The translations under genes and the position numbers were made by a program. Shown here piece by piece: positions 1-12,925 of a DNA stretch of 64,000 nt. Position 1 is the first letter of the stretch; each line of letters starts with the position of its first letter. Below the pieces are notes generated by a model. It had not been told where the DNA came from. It worked only from the letters and a program-made list of their open reading frames with translations, and searched no databases. The DNA is from Halicephalobus mephisto. Lineage: Eukaryota > Nematoda > Chromadorea > Rhabditida > Panagrolaimidae. The DNA lies in assembly GCA_009193035.1 (NCBI GenBank), contig SWDT01000003.1:806001-870000 (forward strand), in the 5' to 3' direction.

Positions 1-904
1 TCTGATCGGAATTGAGATATATTATCAGATCATATTTGTTACAACTTTTTGGTTACAAGGAGGAATGATAATCGTGTTGCTCATTTACAGGTAAGTTCAT
101 TAAAAAATTCCGTTTAAAAAATAAAAAATATTTTTTTCAAAGAATTTTTAAAATAATTTTTTTATTTTTTGTTTTAATTATTTCGATTTTTACAGATGTT
201 GAAAAAAGTCAAAAAATATAAATTTAATTAAAATAAAACATTGATTATAATAGTTTCAAAAATAGGTTACTGTAGGATCGGGTGTCATTTATTTGAGTGG
301 GAGGCTGTACAACTTTGGTCCCGAAGAGAAATACCCTGAGGGTCAATGAGGAGGTTTACGATTTTGTATTGGTGGCAATTTTAAAATTGCGTAATAATTT
401 TTGTAAAAGTTGTTTTGTATCTCATGTCTTGGGCCATATAAAGTTACTTTATACACTTCTCATCTACACACGGATCGGAAGCCCCCCAGCCACGATTTAA
501 CAGTTACTTTATAGACAAAGTTTAAAAAATCCATATCTCCGGTAATTGGTACGAAAAATACTAAACTTGTAAGCTTTCAGCAAAGCAGTAAGAGAAGTGT
601 ATTGGAAATTCCCATTGATCGCTGCTTGCTGGAAACTATATCAGAAATTTTGGAAGGAAATCCGTAGGAACGCTATGGTATCCAATGTGTCATCTGTTAT
701 GGTTATAAATAGATTACCTAACTAATTAGCTAAATAATCGGATATAAAAATTTATGATTGATTAAACTCTTATAACATGTTTTAAATGTTGATTGCAAAT
801 AAATTGAATGTTGTGGACACGCATAGTATCCACGGAATGGCTGGGATATATATGCATAAAAATGTATTATATACAATATATCAATACATTGAAGTAGTTC
901 TGAT
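1..904. other. intergenic, no gene seen
   Basis: AT-rich sequence of mixed complexity. The longest open frame (67 codons near 300-500, plus) has no start context, splice signals or recognisable motif. I see no RNA gene or clear regulatory element here. Confidence 0.5.
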
Positions 905-1255
905 GTATCATATACCCTATTGCTGTTTTTAACCAGTTTATACTAACAGTTGCCTGATTAAGCCCGGCTGTTGATGTATCATGTATTATATTGCTATTTT
1001 TTGCCAGTTTATACTAACAGTTGGATGGTTAAGCCTGGCTGTTGATATATCATGTACTCCATTGCTATTTTTAACCAGTTTATACTAACAGTTGCCTGAT
1101 TAGGCCCGGCTGTTGATATATCATGTACTCCATTGCTATTTTTAACCAGTTTATACTAACAATTGACTGGTTAAGCCTGGCTGTTGATATATCATGTACC
1201 CCATTGCTGTTTTTAACCAGTTTATACTAAAAGTTGCCTGGTTAGGCCCGGCTGT
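905..1255. repeat. 71-bp tandem repeat, about 5 units
   Basis: Units share TTTTAACCAGTTTATACTAA followed by a (T/C)GGCTGTTGAT(A/G)TATCATGTA segment. The shared ATTGCT start recurs near 920, 991, 1062, 1133 and 1204, which gives an even 71-bp spacing. Units differ by a few substitutions only, so the array is fairly young. The unit is not a multiple of three and no frame stays open, so it is non-coding. Confidence 0.85.
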
Positions 1256-2034
1256 GGTCCTAATCACTAGCTCCACAGCTTTCGTGATTCTAAGAAGTAT
1301 CGTATACATAATATATTATATATTAAAATAGTTCTCATGTATCGCATATATGCTGTATAATATTGTTATAGATGGCTAATTTTACTACAACCTCAAACTT
1401 GGGTAATTAAACCTTTATTGACACGTTATATAACGCGAATTAAAAACACAAAATATTACACAATTTATCTTTCGTTATTCGTTCACTTAAGCTGTTCTCT
1501 GTCCAGTTGACAGTTTCTTCGTCGTCTGCCGATTGGACAACTACAGTACTCTTGATAAATATATCGATATTGCACTTCATGTATCCTACGCATCGGAATC
1601 ACTTTAATATACTTTTTTGTGTAGGTTGATAATATCCAAAACTTTGGTGACATAGATCTCTATTAATAAATTCAGTATCAACAAAATTAAAATATTTAAA
1701 TATTTAAAAAGATATTTATAGAAATTCAACGAAAAATTTCAGCTGTAAATGTTAGAAAAATTAATTTTCTATAAATAATATAGTAAAAAAAATATATAAT
1801 GTATGCCAGAAACAAATGTAGGTTGGTAGAATCTATTTATAAAAATACAACTTACAGGAATAATTAATTATTTGCCAACCTACTAAATAACGATAAAAGT
1901 CGGAAATTGTCATGAAGGAAACAATAAAAATAATTCGTTTTCATATCCGATATTCTTTATTTCGGCTTTAAACCAACTCGTAATTCTGATCTAGTATCTG
2001 TTACCAGCCATCTGAGACGTACTTACAAACTGTT
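1256..2034. other. intergenic, nothing identified
   Basis: Mixed AT-rich DNA with no open frame above 60 codons, no repeat array and no RNA gene that I can support. Confidence 0.5.
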
Positions 2035-2365
2035 GTATCTGTCATGCCGAGTGACCCACGTCTGAATGAGGAAGGAAAATAGTATAGAAAAGGTTTATCA
2101 AATAAATGCCTTAGGCACAGTACAAAAATAACTATGCCGGACTCGACATAAACAACATCTATCAATTTTCTGTCAAGAGGAACTGTATGTTCCTTTGTCG
2201 ATACTAAGACAATCCATTCAGGACCAAGTGTTCCCTGTCGATGCTAAGACAATCCGTTCAGGACCAAACATTCCTTATTGGTGCTAAGGCAATCCGTTCG
2301 GGACCAAGCGTTCCCTGTCGGTTGCAATTCCCATTAAGCATGGGGTGCCCGATCCAACACAAACT
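2035..2365. repeat. dispersed repeat R1 with internal subrepeats (copy 1)
   Basis: A left part (TATCTGTCATGCCGAGTG, a GCCTTAGGCACAGTACAAAA-like stretch, then GGACTCGACA) is followed by about four subrepeats. Each subrepeat carries TAAGACAATCCGTTC(A/G)GGACCAA, ends near TTCCCTGTCG, and is 40-55 bp long. The same order of blocks recurs at 49.84-50.29 kb inside an intron, so this is a dispersed element rather than a local satellite. No coding capacity or terminal inverted repeat was found. Confidence 0.75.
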
Positions 2366-2940
2366 AATCAGATGCTTTAAACTTCATAAAAATCTGCAAA
2401 AACAAAGACATTAAATATAATTCTAAATAGAAAAGTTACATTGATATTTTAAAAATTGTCTAACGATTTTATCTCGAAAATTAAATAAGAAAGATGCCAA
2501 ACGAGTATCATGATATCATCCAACTGATATTGCTTGACAACATATCAAGAGCTCGATTCTTAAATACTACGCTGAAAGAATATTGTCTAACATGAAAGAT
2601 GTCGGGGGTCATAGGCCAAGATGCCATATCTTCCTTTAGGAATGACCGAAGGACATTTTTCGCACATCATTGGGAAGAGATTTATGTAAGTTTTATGATG
2701 GACATATTAGTATCTCCTCAAGTTCCTCATTGACTAATTTATGCCTATTTTCAGAATCAATGTCAAAAAAATTTTCGATCTAATTTTTCATATTCCGAAC
2801 CCAATTGAATTCTGGAAGATTACATACCATTTGATTCAACGGCCAAAGCCCATAAAACCCAATATAGATTACAATCCGTACTTCGAGTTTTAAAAGACCA
2901 TTGGTTAAATTGATAATTTAAGAAAAAATTACTTTTCGTT
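2366..2940. other. intergenic, nothing identified
   Basis: Mixed AT-rich DNA. No open frame, repeat array or RNA gene could be supported. Confidence 0.45.
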
Positions 2941-3290
2941 TCAAAACCAGTAATTTGATTTTTCTTCTAGGACAAAATGATCAATGAGAAGTAAATAAAA
3001 ACCACAGATTCCACTACGAACAATCCTCAAGAAACTGCTGATCAGAATCATAATCCGAAAATAAATTAAACATTTTTCGTGTTGAGACCACTGATGCAAA
3101 TTTTCCCTCCAAGACCACAGATCATTGAAAAAACCATAAATCTGACCACGAATAATTTTTAAAGGAATATTGACTAGAATAATAATTTTAAAATAGTTTT
3201 CGTGCTGAGACCATTGATTCGAATTTTCCCTCCAAGACCACAGATCATTGAAAAAACCACAAATCTGACCACGAACAATGCTCAATTTGT
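2941..3290. repeat. about 120-bp degenerate tandem repeat, 3 units
   Basis: The blocks GAGACCA(C/T)TGAT, TTTTCCCTCCAAGACCACAG and ATCATTGAAAAAACCA recur about 120 bases apart (GAGACCA near 3084 and 3205). The unit is close to a multiple of three, which leaves a 114-codon minus-strand frame open across it. That frame is a product of the repeat, not a gene. Confidence 0.6.
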
Positions 3291-3764
3291 TCTTCGACTA
3301 TTAAGTTATTTGTTGACCTTTTAAAAAGAAGATATCCCGGACAAATCCCTCGAGATTCCTTCAATAAACTTCGGCAATCACGACCCGACGTCCTTGTTGA
3401 CCTTTGTTACACTAAATATGCGCGAAGTTTGTCCAAAAAAACTCCCCCGTTTTCTTAACTGATTCCAGTGAATCTGAGAACTGAGGCAATCGACAGTAAG
3501 ACCCTTCGGAAGGAAACTTTTTCAAATCTCCGTCAAAAAAATTTTCCCACGCTGTCAATTTTTTTTAATTTAAAATTTCCCTTTTGTCGAATTAATGTTG
3601 TTTAAAAACAATCAAAAATAAAGTTTATCGAAAATTAAAAATCGTCTCGAAACGAATTTTAGAAGTCTATTTCCTTTTTTATCAAAGTTCAACTTCAAAA
3701 TTGATCATTAAGGTTCGAAACCAATATTAATCAGAATTTAAAGTCGAAATTCAAGATCAAAATT
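3291..3764. other. intergenic, nothing identified
   Basis: AT-rich DNA without open frames, arrays or recognisable sites. Confidence 0.45.
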
Positions 3765-4065
3765 TAAACTTTTCGTAGTAAGACACAATTTCCGAAATTC
3801 ATACTTTTCGTAGTAAGACACAACTTCTGAAATTTATACTTTTCGTGATAAGACATAGCTTTCGAAATCCATACTTTTCGTGGTAAGACACAACTTCTGA
3901 AATTTAAACTTTTCGTGATAAGACACAACTTCCGAAATTCAAACTTCGTGGTAAGACACAACTTCCAAAATTTATATTTTTCGTGATAAGACATAACTTC
4001 CAAAATTTAAACTTTTCTTGATAAAACACAACTTCCAAAATTCAAACTTCGTGGTAAGATACAAT
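3765..4065. repeat. about 36-bp minisatellite
   Basis: Roughly eight units of the form CTTTTCGTGRTAAGACACAA followed by CTTCCGAAATTYA. The unit length divides by three, so the minus strand keeps a spurious 79-codon open frame through it. Confidence 0.8.
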
Positions 4066-4805
4066 TTGAAGATTATGTTGTAATCCGAAAAATCCAAACA
4101 TCAAGTTTTACTAACTTAAATATGATTTTTGAAATAGAAAAATCCATAAATATTGTTTCACTGCGAAAATTCCAAATTTCGACTTCTAATTCTGATCGTC
4201 AACTTTGATAAAACAAATTTCTGAACTTCAGAATTCTCAAATTACAAAAATTGAAAAACAAAAATTAAGAATTTCAGAAATTTCGAAAATTCATGTCGAG
4301 ACAATTTTATAATTATTTTATAAAATTTTAATTTTTAATTTTTAAAAAATTAATGTTACTTAAAAATTAAATTTTAAAAATAGTCCCGACACGAATTTCT
4401 AAAAATTTTTAAATTTTAATTTTTTTGAAATTATTTAAATTTTAAATTTTTATTTTTTTTAATTATTAAAATTTAAAATTTTTATTTTTTTTAAATTATT
4501 AAAATTTTAAATTTTTATTTTTTTAATTATTAAAATTTTAAATTTTTATATTCTTTGATCGAATTAACTTTCCCAAAGCCAATCAAAAATCTTCTCAGAG
4601 AATAAAACTGTCCTCTGTTAATCCTCCTTTGGCGCTTCCGCTTTGATCAAAAAGGAAAGTCTGAGAAAGTTCATGCTACTTGGCAATCAAACACTCAATC
4701 AAAATCTCCGCCGATCCTGTTTTATACAATTCAATAATTACCGTAATCCTTCAATAACCATGAATTTCTTTTTTATTTACAAAAAAGATTAATCCACTTT
4801 TTATC
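4066..4805. other. low-complexity intergenic DNA
   Basis: Runs of AAATTTTTAA-type sequence, with single GTCCCGACACGAATTT and GAGACAATTTT motifs. No gene seen. Confidence 0.5.
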
Positions 4806-5130
4806 GCCAACCTTCTTCAAAAATCTACAGTATATTCGAAAATGTTCTTTAATAATTTAAAAAAAAATAAATTTCTTCAAAAATCTACAGTATATTCGAA
4901 AATTTTCTTTAATAATTTCAAAAAAAATAAATTTCTTCAAAAATTTAAAAAAAATAAACTTTTTCAAAAATCTACAGTATACTTAAAAACGAATTTTTTT
5001 AATAATTTTAAAAAAATAAACTTCTTCAAAAATCTACAGTATATTCGAAAATTTTCTTTAATAATTTAAAAAAAATAAAAACTTCGAAAATAAACTTCTT
5101 CAAAAATCTACAGTATACTTAAAAACTTTC
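4806..5130. repeat. degenerate tandem repeat around AAATCTACAGTATA
   Basis: Five or so units of CTTCAAAAATCTACAGTATA followed by TTCGAAAATTTTCTTTAATA and an A-run with a variable spacer. Each unit carries the CTACAGTA motif that recurs across the window. Confidence 0.7.
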
Positions 5131-5611
5131 ATTTTTTAAAACTATTAAAATTTCTATAATATTAAAAAATCTTTAAAATTCTTAATCTTATCCAAATATT
5201 CCTTTTTTCGCGCAACTCGTAATCCATCAGGTCAATTTCATTCTAAAGCAAATTTCCCCGATTTACAGTACTCAATCCGACATTTATCGTCCAAACAAAA
5301 TTTGCACATTGATCAACCATACTCAAACCCTCAGTTTTTAGTTTTCGTTCCCACGATGATAACTGATATTGCACGAAAAACAAACATTTCTGTACTCGTT
5401 TATTATTCGATCCGGTACAAACCTAAAATTCAATGCAAAATCCAATTTGTACAATTAAAGCATCAGATCAACGACAATCCACAAAACAAAATATAGGAGT
5501 CTATTTCAGGATTCCTCCATTATCTAAATTAAGTAACAAAAAATTTTAAACACCGATTAAAATCGGGTTCTTAAAATACCCGAGAATTCCAAAAAACAAT
5601 CAAAAACTCAC
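5131..5611. other. intergenic, 3' flank of the bHLH gene
   Basis: Lies downstream of the minus-strand bHLH gene and should hold its 3' UTR. No clear AATAAA was found on the minus strand close to the stop. A 64-codon plus-strand frame (5302-5496) has nothing to recommend it. Confidence 0.4.
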
Positions 5612-7662
5612 TTAAGATTCTTTTAAAAGTCCATCAATTGAAAAAGTTTTCGAACGTTTAACATGTGGTTCAAATACACCTGAATCCTCCATATCACCAC
5701 CACTACTACTTAGGCTTCTCTTCGGCGCTCTTGGAGTCGATATTGGCGACAAACTATTATCATTCTCATCCACATTCTCAACATCTATTTCTTCATCAGA
5801 TCCCGAGCTTAAATCATCCGCAGTCGCTGGTCTAGAATCAATCGAATTTTTACATTCCGAAGCAGGTGTACAAGTTGTTGAACCATTCATAACATTACTA
5901 TTACTACTAGTACTTTTAGGTGATGACGTCATTAATGGATGTCCAATTCTACTATTATTCATTGCTTGTTGAGCAAAAATCGCTTGTAAAGCATTCTGTG
6001 TCAATACATGTTGAAAAGCATTAGAATTTGTCACATTCTGAGGTATATTAGAAACATTCGGAAACCCATGACCATTAATAGGGTTCATTTGTGGAGGCAT
6101 CGGAGGAAACGGATGCCGCATAAATCCAAAACTAGTAGGAGGTACAACTGGTTGAGGCACAGGACCTTTCAATGATTGAAATACATCTTGAACTACTTTA
6201 ATAACCTCAGGTGATGGTTTTCTACTTTGTAATGTCATCATAAAAGAATGCATAACCAAACCAAACACTTCTTGTTGTCCACGAGGACTAACGACTTTCC
6301 CTTGATCAAATCTCATCATTAATTCAACTGTTTTTTCCAATATATCAGCTTTTTCCAATTTCGATGGATGTGTAGGATCATATTTTAATAAAAAAGTTTT
6401 CAATTCATCCATGGCACGATTCATTCTATCCCTTCGTTGTTTCTCCATCGCTGGTTTCTTTTGCTAAAAAACAACATTTTTACACTTTTTTCTTAAACAT
6501 TCTTTCTTCTAATCTTTACAGTACTCCAAATATATCAACTATACCTATTTTCGAGAATAGTTGACTGAATATGATAATTAATCTCTATAGGATAGAAAAA
6601 CTCTTTTGCTCGGATTTTACGCAACCAAGGTCATTCCCATCTTTTCCTCTTTCTTGCCGTTCAAATACCCGACAACGGTATTCTACTCATAAGACTAGCT
6701 CATTTAACTTCAAAAAATGACAATGCGCAAGTTTTTTGATGGAAACGAAACGATTATTGGCTCATGGCAATTCATGTTGACAGCGGCAATTTTTTGGCGC
6801 AATTTAAAAAAGGTTTAAATCGGCAAAATCCAATTCAAAACGATTATGCAAATTGCCTTTTTTTACAATCAAAAAGATGCCGCTTTTAACTGGTCACAAA
6901 TCCTTCAGGTGGTCTTTAAATTGCGCAAGTATATTTAGGGGTTTCAACTTATTTTTATCTTTTTTAATCTATGAGTTGATATTTCTAAAAATAAATTGTA
7001 TTTTACTAAAAATAATTACTAAAATTATCCATTTAATATAGCGCGTCATCAAAAAGAATGCCATAGCAGAGGATTATTTAGTTTTCTGTTTCTTAATGGA
7101 ATGTTGATTCGGTTAATCATGTACGTCAATGTTGAGAGGGATATTTATGTTATTATCCTCCTAAATGTTCCAAAAACAACATTTACAAAATCTCAAAAAT
7201 TACTATTTTTAATCTTCTTGAAAACACTGACTTCTGGCGCCAAATCTGGTCAAGCTTATGAATAAGTTGTAAATCAAAAAACCCCAAACTAAAGTCACCA
7301 GAAGGATTATACTTCAAAAAGCTTGTATTCTATGATTTACAATCAAAATATCTAGTCCATTTTCACTCTAAAATTTGACACATTGTCTAACATTCATGCG
7401 TAAACTTGAGTGAAAAATGATCGAGCTTTCGTTTCTAAATTTCTCAGATAACAATCAGCCAAAACAAAACCCGAAGTATTTCAAATTTTAAGAATCTAAA
7501 AAGAAACAACTATCAAAAACTTACTTTTCTATCCATCATCTGTTGACCATTTATTGTGCCTGGTTGTTCTGGACAAAAATTTGGTGGTATTCTCGATTCT
7601 TGTTTCATAGGAAACATTTTAATTTTATCAGCACAACGAGGTTCAAGGAAGAAATTTGTCAT
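5612..7662 (-). CDS. Hairy/E(spl) (HES)-type bHLH-Orange transcriptional repressor
   Basis: Two exons join in frame: 7662-7525 (46 codons, donor GTAAGT) and 6463-5612 (284 codons with stop, acceptor TTTTTTAG); 329 aa in total. The start ATG at 7662 is preceded by an in-frame TAA. The bHLH runs from about residue 47 to 100, with the family's basic-region proline (KKPAMEKQRRDR) and the helix-2 block KLEKADILEKTVE. An Orange domain follows at about 113-150. The C-terminal half is P/N/S-rich with an acidic patch (SDEEIDVENVDEN). HES proteins normally end in WRPW, which recruits Groucho/TLE. This one lacks it, but residues 319-326 read TFSIDGLL, a good eh1-type Groucho-binding motif. It should therefore be a nuclear DNA-binding repressor. 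In C. elegans the nearest relative is probably lin-22; that orthology is inferred. The intron is 1,061 bases. Confidence 0.9.
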
Positions 7663-8724
7663 ATCAAAAAATTCGATTTAAAGTGAGATGATTCTTTCGA
7701 AATTCTGAAAAATTATTTCAAATATTACTTATATATCGTAGTATAAAACCCGCAGGCACGCTTCAAGAAAATAAAGAAATCTATCGTCCAACAGAGAAGG
7801 CGGTCAAGTAAATCAACAGGCGGAGCGTTTCTTTTCATTGGTCTGATTTTATGCTTTTGGGAAAACGTTCCTTCGCCGCCCTTTCGGTGCGCACACGTCT
7901 GTTAGATTAAACATAATCCTAGATTCATCTAAACTAATTGATTTGTAATCTTAAAGACAGCTAAATTTGGCAATCTTCAAAGCTATTTATAAATTGCGTC
8001 AATCAAGTGCTTATCGGATTCTCAAAGTGGGTGGCATCCGCGAATTTACGTATTTCATTCTAAAAATGGATTAATATATAAATAACGACGCAAATATGCG
8101 GTTTGAAACTACAACAAAACAAGACCGACTTTTAGAATAACTCAGTGACGAAAGTACTGAAATTCCAAAATCTGAAACCTGAACTCAATATCGCACGCTC
8201 AAAAATGTTCTTGGCTGGTCAAAAGAAAAAAAGCAAAAGGTAAAGTGGTCTTTTCCGCAAAGCCCAGTTTTTAGGTTTCATCGGAGGTGAGAACTTATAT
8301 CAAATAACAACAACTTGAGCTTTTGAAGAACACTGAAAAAGTTGTAACCTTAAAATAGAGCCAATGGTCATATATGAACACTAAACCTGCAACTAAAGCT
8401 AAATCACAAAACTTTTCTAACCAAGAAAATATTGCAGGTGGTTGGTGATTGACAGCGGATATGCGATTTGTCCATGATAAAATCTGAAAAGGCATGCCGC
8501 GGACAGTTCACGCTCATTTGCACTTATGAAATAACGAGAAAAATGGCACATGCAAGTGGGAATCGGCGGAGATCCAAGTTGATTTGTCGACGGTAAAGAC
8601 AGGTAAAAGGACGGCACATGGTAATGGTAGGAAGGAGTAAAACAAGATAAGAATAATCCAACTAAATCTGTCTACGGTAAAGATGGGTAAGAACGGTAAT
8701 AATGAAAAGTAGGGAAAAGTAGGT
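7663..8724. other. upstream region of the bHLH gene
   Basis: Non-coding DNA 5' of the bHLH start. It includes a GC-richer block at about 7840-7905 (CGTTCCTTCGCCGCCC) that is a plausible core promoter. I see no TATA box. Frames of about 66 codons between 8295 and 8617 lack coding character. Confidence 0.35.
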
Positions 8725-9050
8725 TAAAAGTGATCGAAACTAATTTTCCCGCGATAAAGATGTTGAATGATATATGATGAAAATAAAAATGAATAAAATC
8801 AACTAAGGAAGAATTTGATTAATTTACATATTGTGGAAATAGGTAAAAAAATCATATATGAAATTTAAAAAACAAAAAATGTTAAAAATAATCAAAACTA
8901 ATTTTCCCGCGATAAAGATGTTGAATGATATATGATAAAAATAGATATGAATAAAATCGACTAAGGAAGAATTTGATTAATTTACAGGTTGTGGAAATAG
9001 GTAAAAAATCATATATGAAATTTAAAAAACAAAAAATGTTAAAAATAAAA
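8725..9050. repeat. about 159-bp tandem duplication
   Basis: Two nearly identical consecutive copies start near 8732 and 8891. Both contain TAATTTTCCCGCGATAAAGA, then AGGAAGAATTTGATTAATTT and ATCATATATGAAATTTAAAA. A recent duplication without coding potential. Confidence 0.8.
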
Positions 9051-9730
9051 TTAATCTGTTCATGATAGACATGTACGTAATAAGTGGCAAAAGTGGAAAG
9101 GAATAAAATGGGATAAAAATAACGAAAATTAAAACTGAAAATTGTACTGAAGCAGATCAAAGAAAACGAGGATTTTCGAAAAAAAAACGTAGATGCCGGA
9201 AGTCACGCTCTGAGACCATTCGACATACAACGCCAAATTTTAAAATTTAAATTTAACAAAAATAAAAAAAAATAAAAAACATTTTTATTTTTACACTTTT
9301 TTATTTTTTTTTTCAATACTGGTCAAGAAGAATATTTTTTTTCGAAAAATCTGTTCAAAATGAGACTTGAGAATAAAAATTCAGAATTTTGACCGGCCTT
9401 CGAAAATCCGAAAAACACAGTTTTCCCATTACCTTCAGGGACCCGGCCTGAGAACTTCCTCGAGAGGAACGGTTTATCTGTCGTAACACCTTTTTATGAG
9501 TTGTTCTTGTTTCCGGTGATCGCGGGTGCCGAAGAGGTCCTTGACCACCCTGAAAGTGCCCTGTGGTCTGAGAAGGTCCGAGGGGGTCTTGGGAACATCA
9601 GAATCCGTTTTCAATTTGGCACCTTCAAGACTTGTTTCTCAAAGACTGTAAGGCAATTGCTAAATCATCGTAGTTACATTTCTGGGACTCTCGATATCTT
9701 ACGGTAATTCCTTCCTAGGACTTTTTATCT
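9051..9730. other. intergenic, nothing identified
   Basis: Mixed sequence, with a GC-richer stretch at about 9420-9640. It has a 68-codon plus-strand frame but no start or splice support. Confidence 0.4.
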
Positions 9731-10240
9731 TCTATGAAAACTCCTCCCCCGAGACAGTTACCCCCATGACACTTACTACCCTGAGGATTCTAGATCTTCT
9801 ATGATAATTTTTTTTGGAACTCTAAATCCCCTATGGCACTTTTATAGAAATTTTTAATTTTCTACAGTAATTTTTTCCTATGAAAACTCCTCCCTCGAGA
9901 CAGTTACCCCCATGGCACTTGCTCCTCTGGGATTCAGATCTTCTATGATAATTTTTTCTATGATAAATTTTTTTGAAATTCTAAATCCCCTATGGCACTT
10001 TTATAGGAATTTTTAATTTTCTACAGTAATTTTTTTCTATGAAAACTCCTCCCTCGAGACAGTTACCCCTATGGCACTTACTACCCTGGGATTCTAGATC
10101 TTTTATGAAAATCCCTTTTTCGAAACTCTAAATCCCCTATGGCACTTACTTCTCTAAGAATTTTTAATCTTCTACAGTAACTTTTTTATGATAATTTCTC
10201 CTTTGGGACTCTGGATCCCCTACAGTAGTTCTTCCTTTAA
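9731..10240. repeat. about 150-bp degenerate tandem repeat, 3-4 units
   Basis: The blocks CTCCTCCCTCGAGACAGTTA, CCCCCATGGCACTTACTACC, GATTCTAGATCTTCTATGAT and TTTTTAATTTTCTACAGTAA recur in order near 9739, 9888 and 10045, with indels between units. Confidence 0.7.
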
Positions 10241-12525
10241 TGTCATAAAACAAATTTCGCTTTTTTCGGTTTCAAGACCAATGTTTTCAGTCATAATTAT
10301 CATTTAAAGATAATCTAGATCCCAAAAACCAAAAAAGTCAGATTCATCTTGTGAAATTAAAGAAATAATTTCTTCGTAGTCAAATAAATTTGAAATTTAA
10401 TTCAAATAATATTTAAAAAACTCAATTCAAAAGATTTTCAAAAATTTAAAAATTAATAAATTTACAAATTTTAAAAAATTTTAAAAATTAGAAAAATTAG
10501 ATAAATTAAAAAAATGTAAAAAATTAGAAAATTGGAAAAATTTTTAAATTTAAAAAGATAAATGCCCCCCGAAGGGCCCGGTACCCTAAGGGGGTCGAAG
10601 GGGCCTTGAAGACATCTGAATCCGTTCTGAATTCGGCATTTTTGAAATTTATTTTCCAAATCCAGAATCAATTCTAAAAAGTAATAAATTACGGTAAAAA
10701 CCGGAAAACGACTTGATGGGTTTTCAAATAGGATCCAAAAAGCAGATTTTATTGGATAACCCGAAATCACTGTTGTAAAAAATAAAAAATGAACCTTGTT
10801 ACGAAATTTTCTCGAGGAGGATTTTCGGAAGATTATGGAATTTTTAATTTTTTGGATTCTGAAGTATTTTAAAAATTTTTTAATTTTTATAAAATTTCGG
10901 ATTTTTTAATTTTTTATAAAATTTTTGAATTTTTTGTAAAATTTTAAAATATTTCGAAAGTTTTTGATTCTGGAAAAATTCAGAAATCTTTATTAATATT
11001 CTCAAAAATTTTAAAGATCTTAGAAATTTTAAAAAATTCCGAAAATTTCGATTAATATTCCAAAAGTTCAAAAATTTACTTAATTTTGAAAATTCTTAAA
11101 CTTTTTTGGTTTTCGAAGAATTAAAATTTTTTTAATTTCTGGAAAAATTAATTTTTTTTAGATTTATGAAAAAATTAAAATTTTTTTTTATTTTTGAAAA
11201 TTCTTAAACTTTTTTGGTTTTCGAAGAATTAAATTTTTTTTAGTTTTTAGAAAAATTTAATTTTTTTAGTTTTTGGAAATTTCAAAACCTACAGAATCCT
11301 AAGAAACCCACAATGCGGATTTTACCGAAGAGTCAAAAGTGGACCAGTTCATTGGCTGATATCCTCCTCGAGGCCGGATTATTGAAACTGAATAATTGGA
11401 TAATCCGAGATTCCCAAAGGCGGTTTCCTTTGCTTCCTAAAAACCATCAAATCCGCCCTCGGGGAACCTACAGTAATCTTCGAAAATCTAAATTTTTTCG
11501 ATAAAAAATAAAACATTTTTTGTTTTGAGAATTTAAAAATGGATATTTACAGATTTTTCTGATTAGATTCCTCCCTGCGCAAAAATGTTTTTTTTCACCG
11601 GTAGTTGGGTCTGATTGTTTTTCTTCAATCGAGGAATCAGAACCGGCCATGACTCGTCCTGGGAAAAACGGGTCAAAAGTGAATCATTGACAAACATCAA
11701 TGAACTTGTAAAAAATTACTTTTTCATAAAAATTAAAAAATAAAATTTTTTTTACAAAATAATTCTAACACGAATTTTTATAAATTTTAAAATTACTTTT
11801 TCATAAAAATTAAAAAATAAAAATTTTTTATAAAATAATTCTGACATAAATTTTTGTAAAATTTTAAAATTACTTCTTTATAAAAATTAAAAAATAAAAT
11901 TTTTTTCCGAAATAATTCTGACACGAATTTTTATAAATTTTAAAATTACTTTTTTATAGAAATTTTTTTCGAAATAATTCTGACATAAATTTTTGTAAAA
12001 TTTTAAAATTACTTTTTTATAAAAATTTTTTTCGAAATAATTCTGACATAAATTTTTGCAAAAAAATCTTTATTTTCGAATTTTTATAAAGTGGTCCTGA
12101 CACGAATTTTCAAAAAATTTTTTAATTTAAAATTTATTTTTTTTTAATTTAAAATTTATTTTTTTAATTTAAAATTTATTTTTTTTTTTAATTTAAAATT
12201 TATTTTTTTAAATTTAAAATTTAAATTTGTGGGTCCTGAACAGAAAACGATTTTTTAGATTAATTCTAAAATGGCGTTTGATCTTTAATAACCCATTTCG
12301 AAGTGTCATTTTTCGACTTTGATCTGGTTTATTTTGAAAAAGAAAAAAATATTCGTGGGAACCCTTGGATCAAAAAGGCTGATTTCATATTTAAAGTTCT
12401 CCAAGTTGCAAAACTGAAAACTTTTTTCAAAATGGTAATTTGAGAATTTTGCAGAAAAAATTTTAAATCAAAGCCAAAAGCTACAAGAACCCTCTGTCAA
12501 GGTCTGTAGAAAATCAAAATCACGA
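10241..12525. other. low-complexity AT-rich intergenic DNA
   Basis: Mostly homopolymer-like A/T tracts. At 11700-12060 there is a degenerate repeat built on ATTCTGACA(C/T)(G/A)AATTTTT. A short GC-richer block at about 10560-10640 and another at 11310-11470 show no gene. Confidence 0.5.
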
Positions 12526-12925
12526 CTAAATGTGCACCTTGCGTGCAACATTCCGGCACATTGCCCGCAACATTTGGGCAGCTCGGTTCACATTTATAGA
12601 AATTTCGAAATCACGATCAAATCTGCACCTTGCGTGCAACATTCCAGCAGATCGATCGACATAAAAGTCTGCAGATTGCTCGCAACATTTGGGCAGTTAG
12701 GTCGAAATTTCTATATTTATAAAAATTATTAAATTTAAAAAATCCGCAGTACTGATAATTAGATCAATATTAAGATCAAAATAAACTTCGCAACATTGCG
12801 ATAATCAGATCAATATTAAAATCAAAGTAAAGTTTGCAACATGCCCGCAACATTCCGGCAGTTAGGTCAATTTTAAAATCAAAATAAACTCCGCAATATG
12901 CCCGCAACATTCCGGCAGACCGACT
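12526..12925. repeat. TTGCGYGCAA palindromic minisatellite, array A
   Basis: Spaced units carry a palindrome-like core TTGC(G/C/T)(C/T)GCAACATT, then (C/T)(C/T/G)GGCAG(C/T)TCGGTCG, preceded by AAATCTGCA. About seven cores are visible. The same family recurs near 15.7-16.2, 27.25, 45.4-45.8 and 58.3-58.9 kb. Confidence 0.75.
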
